From an uncultured Planctomycetaceae bacterium (lineage in GTDB: Bacteria; Planctomycetota; Planctomycetia; Planctomycetales; Planctomycetaceae), in assembly GCA_903921605.1 (NCBI GenBank), contig CAIXQV010000264.1:1-11523 (forward strand): a stretch of DNA of 11,523 bases, read 5' to 3'. This document shows positions 7,286-11,523 of this stretch, piece by piece. Below the pieces are notes generated by a model that worked only from the letters and a program-made list of their open reading frames with translations, ran no database searches and was not told the origin of the DNA. Within the stretch, counting starts at the first letter, position 1. Each line of letters begins with the position of its first letter. A program made the position numbers and the translations under genes.

Positions 7286-10180
7286 ATGAAGCCTTCATTT
7301 CGCTGTCCATCCTGTGACGCAAAATTCCGCGCCGACGAAAAATACGTCGGCCGACGCGTTCGCTGTCCCAACGCAGAGTGCGGTCAGACAGTTCTGTTGA
7401 CTCTGGAACCCACGGACGCCGCACCGTCGTCAACTGCTCAGAAGGCCAGGCCGGTCGCTGAACAGAAACCCGTTCAGAAACCTGCAAGCCCCGCTCGAAC
7501 GACGATTCGTTCGGAAGAAAAAGAAGTGAGCGATTCTGCGCCGCCCGTTCGTTCGGCTGCGTCGAAAGCAAACAGTTCAAGCAGATCCCGAACTGGTGAT
7601 CGGAAGACGTCGAAGACTCATTATGAATCGCAGAGTCCATTGAAGCCGCTGTTCACGGGATTGATCGCCACGACACTCGTCGGCGGAGCGATTCTGGCCG
7701 GGTATTCGTTCTTGACGAAGCCGGCTGAGACTCCTGACATCGTCGCACAGACAGATGCAGCATCCGAGCAATCACAACCCGCTGCGGCCACTGCCACCGC
7801 GTCGACCAACGAGGCATCTTCCGCGTCAGCGAATATCAACGGCGCTCCGGGAACGTCGCTGGCCCTTGGTGCTGCTCAGACAACCTCTGTCGTAGCAGGA
7901 GCGACCTTGCGGCAGAATGCCGAACGGCAGCAGAAGCTGGAAGAGAAAGTCATCCCGTTTCTTGCGAAGCACTGCGCGGATTGCCACAACGCCACTGAAC
8001 AGGAGGGCGGGATTGCTCTGCACGATCTGGAGTCGGTCGACCAGTTGCTGAAGGATCGAAAGAAGTGGGAACGTGTTTATCGCATGATCAACGCCGGCGC
8101 AATGCCTCCGGCCAGTTATGATCCGAAGCCCGAGGAGCCTGTTCGCAAGGAAGTTGTGGATGCTCTGTATGACGAGCTATACAACTTCGACTGCAGTCTT
8201 TTGCATCATGCAGGTCGATCGACTTTGCATCGCCTGAATCGAGCTGAATACAACAATACGATCCGCGATCTTTTTGGAGTCAAGCTAACTCCGGCCGACA
8301 AGTTTCCTCAGGATGACGTCGGTGAAGGTTTCGACAACATCGGCGATGTGCTGAGCCTGCCGCCGTTGTTGATGGAGAAGTATCTGGATGCGGCCGAAGA
8401 AGTCGCTGCGGCTGTCATTGATACCCGAGATTTCTCCAAAGGCAGTACTCAGAAGTTTGAGGCAACTCAGTTCAAGTCAACGCTCGATGGCAGTATCAAT
8501 GAACAGGGCTTCTACGTTCTACACACGCGAGGAACGGTTTCAATCACCTATGACGCGGTTGCCGATGGAACTTACAAGGTGCGGATCGAGGCGGCTCAGA
8601 CAGAAGCCGGTCCGGATCCATCAAAGATGGAATTGCTGATTGATGATAAGCCAGTGAAAGAGTTCGAAGTCAACGGCCACCGCAAGCCGGTCGTAGTCGA
8701 GCATGATGTCCAGATTGCCGGTGGTAAACGCACAATCGGCGTGGCATTTACCAATGACTTCTATGACGAAAAGGCTCCGGAGAATCGTCGAGATCGAAAC
8801 CTTGGCATTAAGTTCGTCGAAATCATCGGCCCGGAAGGCGGGGGCGCTCCGCAGTGGCACGAGACGCATCGGCGCTTTGTCACGGCTGTGCCTTCGGAAT
8901 CTGTTTCTGTGAAGTCGGCGGCCGCCACCGTGCTGCGACCGATGTTGTATCGAGCATTCCGTCGTCCAGTGTCGGATGCCGAAGTCGATCGCTTTGCGTC
9001 TCTGGTGGAACAGACAGTAACTCAGCACAAAGAAACCTATGAGTATGGTCTTTTCATCGCCGTGCAGGCGATGTTGGTGTCGCCCGAGTTTCTCTTTCGG
9101 AAAGAAGCCGACCCGGAAGCGAATCAAACGGAGCGAGTCCTGAATGAGTACGAAGTGGCGGCTCGGCTGAGTTATTTTCTGTGGAGCAGCATGCCGGATG
9201 AACAACTGTTTCAGCTCGCGGAAAACAAGCGACTGCTGGATCGATCGGTCCTGCGTGAGCAAATCGAACGCATGTTGCGTGATGAAAAGTCCGCCGCGTT
9301 GGGGCAGAATTTTGCATCGCAATGGCTGAACCTGCGAAACCTGGCGGATGTGCGTCCGAATCCCGAAGTGTTCCCGGAATTTGACGACGCATTGCGATCG
9401 GCAATGGGACAGGAAACGCTCATGCTGTTCAACACGATCGTTCGTGAGGATCGAAGTGTCGACGAGTTCCTTGCCGCCGATTACACATTCGTGAATGAAC
9501 GCCTTGCCAAACACTACGGTATCAACGGCGTGACCGGCGATCAGTACGTGAAAGTTTCGCTGCAGGGTACGAATCGCTCGGGCGTGTTAACGCATGCCAG
9601 TATTCTGACGCTGACTTCCAATCCGGGGCGCACGAGTCCGGTGAAACGCGGCAAATGGATTCTGGAAAACATCCTTGGTGATGCACCGCCGCCGGCACCG
9701 CCGGGCGTTCCGCCTCTGGAAGAAAGCACGAAAGACGTGACAGGCCTAAGCCTGCGTGAACGTTTAGAGCTGCATCGCAAAGATCCTGGTTGTGCGTCCT
9801 GTCACAAGGCGATGGATCCGCTGGGGATGGGGCTGGAGAACTTTGACGCCGTTGGTCGCTGGCGAGAAAAAGATGGCGAGAAGCCTGTGGATGCTTCGGG
9901 TGATTTGCCGTCCGGAGACAAGTTTTCAGGACCGGCGGAACTGATGACAATCATTCGCAGCCGTCAGGAAAAATTCTCGCGAACGTTGATTGAGCGTTTG
10001 CTGGTCTATTCCCTGGGACGAGGCCTTGAGTACTATGACAAGTGTGCGGTTGACCAGACGATGGATCTGATGAAAGAACGAGGGAATCGGTTTTCTGCGC
10101 TTGTCGAAGGAATCGTGACATCCGATGCTTTCCTGAAGAAGAGTTTGAACCGAGAAACGAATATCGGAGTTGCTCAGTAA
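7286..10180 (+). CDS. Membrane-anchored DUF1592-family cytochrome-like protein with N-terminal MJ0042-type zinc finger
   Basis: A 964-residue protein. Residues 7-32 form a CPSC..CPNAEC zinc-ribbon-like finger (Cys 7, 10, 27, 32). A Pro/Ser/Lys-rich linker leads to one membrane helix (122-142); basic residues before it and acidic ones after predict N-in, C-out. Outside come an Ala/Ser/Thr linker and a planctomycete-type cytochrome c domain with CADCH (230-234) and a possible axial Met in NAGAMPP (273). Next are DUF1587 (about 314-377, LHRLNRAEYNNTIRDLFG), a beta-rich carbohydrate-binding-like module (about 390-515), DUF1595 (about 543-605), DUF1592 (about 617-750), DUF1588 with a second haem-type motif CASCH (836-840), and DUF1585 (about 880-953). 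The domain order is standard for this planctomycete family, but members usually start with a signal peptide. The role is probably extracytoplasmic redox, possibly polysaccharide-linked; no reaction is established. The DUF1552 gene follows after 85 bases, suggesting one operon. Confidence 0.93.
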   Translation: MKPSFRCPSCDAKFRADEKYVGRRVRCPNAECGQTVLLTLEPTDAAPSSTAQKARPVAEQKPVQKPASPARTTIRSEEKEVSDSAPPVRSAASKANSSSRSRTGDRKTSKTHYESQSPLKPLFTGLIATTLVGGAILAGYSFLTKPAETPDIVAQTDAASEQSQPAAATATASTNEASSASANINGAPGTSLALGAAQTTSVVAGATLRQNAERQQKLEEKVIPFLAKHCADCHNATEQEGGIALHDLESVDQLLKDRKKWERVYRMINAGAMPPASYDPKPEEPVRKEVVDALYDELYNFDCSLLHHAGRSTLHRLNRAEYNNTIRDLFGVKLTPADKFPQDDVGEGFDNIGDVLSLPPLLMEKYLDAAEEVAAAVIDTRDFSKGSTQKFEATQFKSTLDGSINEQGFYVLHTRGTVSITYDAVADGTYKVRIEAAQTEAGPDPSKMELLIDDKPVKEFEVNGHRKPVVVEHDVQIAGGKRTIGVAFTNDFYDEKAPENRRDRNLGIKFVEIIGPEGGGAPQWHETHRRFVTAVPSESVSVKSAAATVLRPMLYRAFRRPVSDAEVDRFASLVEQTVTQHKETYEYGLFIAVQAMLVSPEFLFRKEADPEANQTERVLNEYEVAARLSYFLWSSMPDEQLFQLAENKRLLDRSVLREQIERMLRDEKSAALGQNFASQWLNLRNLADVRPNPEVFPEFDDALRSAMGQETLMLFNTIVREDRSVDEFLAADYTFVNERLAKHYGINGVTGDQYVKVSLQGTNRSGVLTHASILTLTSNPGRTSPVKRGKWILENILGDAPPPAPPGVPPLEESTKDVTGLSLRERLELHRKDPGCASCHKAMDPLGMGLENFDAVGRWREKDGEKPVDASGDLPSGDKFSGPAELMTIIRSRQEKFSRTLIERLLVYSLGRGLEYYDKCAVDQTMDLMKERGNRFSALVEGIVTSDAFLKKSLNRETNIGVAQ

Positions 10181-10253
10181 TTCCGATCCGACCTGCGATA
10201 CTTTCCCCGCGCTATCCCGCCTGTTGATACCTAATGATCGCCCTGATCTTTAC

Positions 10254-10258
10254 AGGAG
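10254..10258 (+). promoter_or_regulatory. Ribosome binding site for the DUF1552 gene
   Basis: AGGAG lies seven bases before the ATG at 10266. This is the clearest Shine-Dalgarno sequence in the window and fixes the start of the last gene. Confidence 0.8.
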
Positions 10259-10265
10259 TTTCAAA

Positions 10266-11523
10266 ATGAGCCAACGACATCTTCATCGCCGTACTGTTCT
10301 ACGTGGCATCGGGACAGGTCTTGCTCTGCCATTGATGGACATTATGCAGCCTGCGAAGGCTGCCATTGCCGCTGGTGCTGTGGCGAATGCTCCGGTGCGC
10401 ATGGCCTGTTTGTTCTTCGCGAACGGGGCCATCATGGACAAATGGCGTCCCACCGGCGAAGGCAAGAACTTCGAACTGTCTCAGACTCTGTCACCTTTGG
10501 CCGAGATCAAAGACGATATCCTGGTTCTGGAAGGACTCACTCAGCACCACGCCCGCGCGAATGGCGACGGGGCCGGTGACCATGCTCGCAACGCCAGCGC
10601 GTTTCTGACGGGGGCTCAGCCGAAGAAAACTTCCGGAGCTGACATCACCGTAGGACAGTCGATTGATCAGGCGATTGCGGAACGTGTTGGATCGCAGACC
10701 AACCTGTCGTCGATTGAACTGGGGATTGATCGCGGTCGCAATGCCGGGAATTGTGACTCCGGCTACAGCTGTGCTTACTCTTCCAACATTTCCTGGAAGA
10801 CAGCGACAACTCCGTGTGCCAAAGAAGTGAATCCTCGCGCGGCATTCGAACGTTTGTTCGGCAGTCCGCAAACGGCAGCCGATCAGGAACGCCGCAATCG
10901 GAATCGCAAAAGCATTCTGGATTTTGTCAGTTCGGATGCAAAACGCATTGAAGCCAAACTGGGTGGTGCCGATCGTCGTAAACTGGACGAGTATCTGTCC
11001 AGCGTGCGTGATCTCGAACTGCGAGTCGCTCGTGCCGAAAAGAGTTCGAAGGAGATTCCGGAACTGGCGTTGCCGGACGGTGTCCCTACCGAACTGAAAG
11101 AACACATCAACCTGATGTTCGACATCCTGACTCTGGCGTTCCAGACGGATACGACTCGCGTCGCCACGATGATGCTGGCCGATGCGGGCAGCAACCGCAC
11201 ATATCCGGACGTCGATGTGAAGGATGGCCACCATGAACTGTCTCATCATGAAAAAGATGAGTCCAAGATGGAGCGAATTTCCCGCATCGACAAGTATCTG
11301 GTCGAGCGTTTCGCGTACTTCCTGAAGGCGTTGAAGAACACGAAGGAAGGCGAGTCGAACCTGCTGAACAACAGCATGATTATGTACGGAAGTGCGATCT
11401 CCGACGGAAATCGTCATAACCATGATGACCTGCCGATCATTTTGGCAGGCCGCGGTGGCAACACGATTGAATCAGGGCGTTACCTGAAGCTTGAAAACGA
11501 GACGCCTCTGAATAATCTTTACG
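10266..11523 (+). CDS. DUF1552 family protein with Tat-type leader (3' end cut by window)
   Basis: The frame is open from ATG 10266 to the window end, giving 419 residues with no stop; family members are usually a little longer, so only a short C-terminal piece should be missing. The N-terminus MSQRHLHRRTVLRGIGTGLALP carries a twin-arginine-type motif (RRTVLRG, 8-14) and a hydrophobic stretch, so export in folded form by the Tat system is likely. Conserved-looking blocks include the FFANGAIMDKWRP region (50-62), GDGAGDHARNASAFLTGA (100-117), DTTRVATMMLADAGSNRTY (295-313), GHHELSHH (321-328) and SDGNRHNHDDLP (379-390). The His/Asp-rich blocks could bind a metal, which would fit a distant link to DUF1501/alkaline-phosphatase-like folds, but that is inference. 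Two Cys pairs (163/169, 184) are present. It follows the DUF1592-family gene, the usual planctomycete pairing; the two products probably act together outside the cytoplasm. Biochemical function is unknown. Confidence 0.92.
   Translation, partial: MSQRHLHRRTVLRGIGTGLALPLMDIMQPAKAAIAAGAVANAPVRMACLFFANGAIMDKWRPTGEGKNFELSQTLSPLAEIKDDILVLEGLTQHHARANGDGAGDHARNASAFLTGAQPKKTSGADITVGQSIDQAIAERVGSQTNLSSIELGIDRGRNAGNCDSGYSCAYSSNISWKTATTPCAKEVNPRAAFERLFGSPQTAADQERRNRNRKSILDFVSSDAKRIEAKLGGADRRKLDEYLSSVRDLELRVARAEKSSKEIPELALPDGVPTELKEHINLMFDILTLAFQTDTTRVATMMLADAGSNRTYPDVDVKDGHHELSHHEKDESKMERISRIDKYLVERFAYFLKALKNTKEGESNLLNNSMIMYGSAISDGNRHNHDDLPIILAGRGGNTIESGRYLKLENETPLNNLY

Noticed and set aside
8621..9514. 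297-residue - strand frame inside the DUF1592-family gene
   Set aside because: It is antisense to conserved DUF1595/DUF1592 domains and shows no domain of its own.

Overview
The window looks like a piece of a Planctomycetota chromosome, probably order Planctomycetales. Four things point there: a large surface protein with a LEPR-XLL-like N-terminal motif (LETRTLLS) followed by ELWxxDGT repeats; an MJ0042-type zinc finger at the front of another protein; a multi-domain c-type cytochrome protein of the DUF1587/1595/1592/1588/1585 family; and a DUF1552 protein directly after it. All four genes lie on the + strand. I identified them by reading the sequence, without any database search.

Layout. 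Positions 1-281 hold no convincing gene. Positions 282-5132 encode a 1616-residue repeat protein: a planctomycete N-terminal segment, an ELWxxDGT array that could close into an eight-bladed propeller, cadherin-like beta-sandwich domains, and six RTX (hemolysin-type calcium-binding) modules. A 299-base gap with a REP-like inverted pair follows. Positions 5432-6958 encode a 508-residue Nramp-like transporter that lacks the usual metal-binding motifs of that family. A gap of about 327 bases with two small hairpins follows. Positions 7286-10180 encode a 964-residue membrane-anchored protein with two CXXCH haem-type motifs and a zinc finger fused at its N-terminus. After an 85-base spacer with a strong ribosome binding site comes a DUF1552 protein with a twin-arginine-type leader (10266 onward), cut by the window end a few dozen residues before its likely stop.

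How the genes relate. The last two genes form a pairing common in planctomycetes and are probably co-transcribed. One product is a membrane-tethered, extracytoplasmic cytochrome-like protein and the other a probably Tat-exported partner; their biochemical role is not established. The surface protein and the transporter are separated by large gaps and need not belong to the same unit.

I found no CRISPR array, tRNA, rRNA, transposase, recombinase or recognisable defence system. The most interesting features are the internal repeat evolution of the giant protein, the inverted REP-like pair after it, the atypical Nramp motifs, and the zinc-finger/cytochrome fusion.
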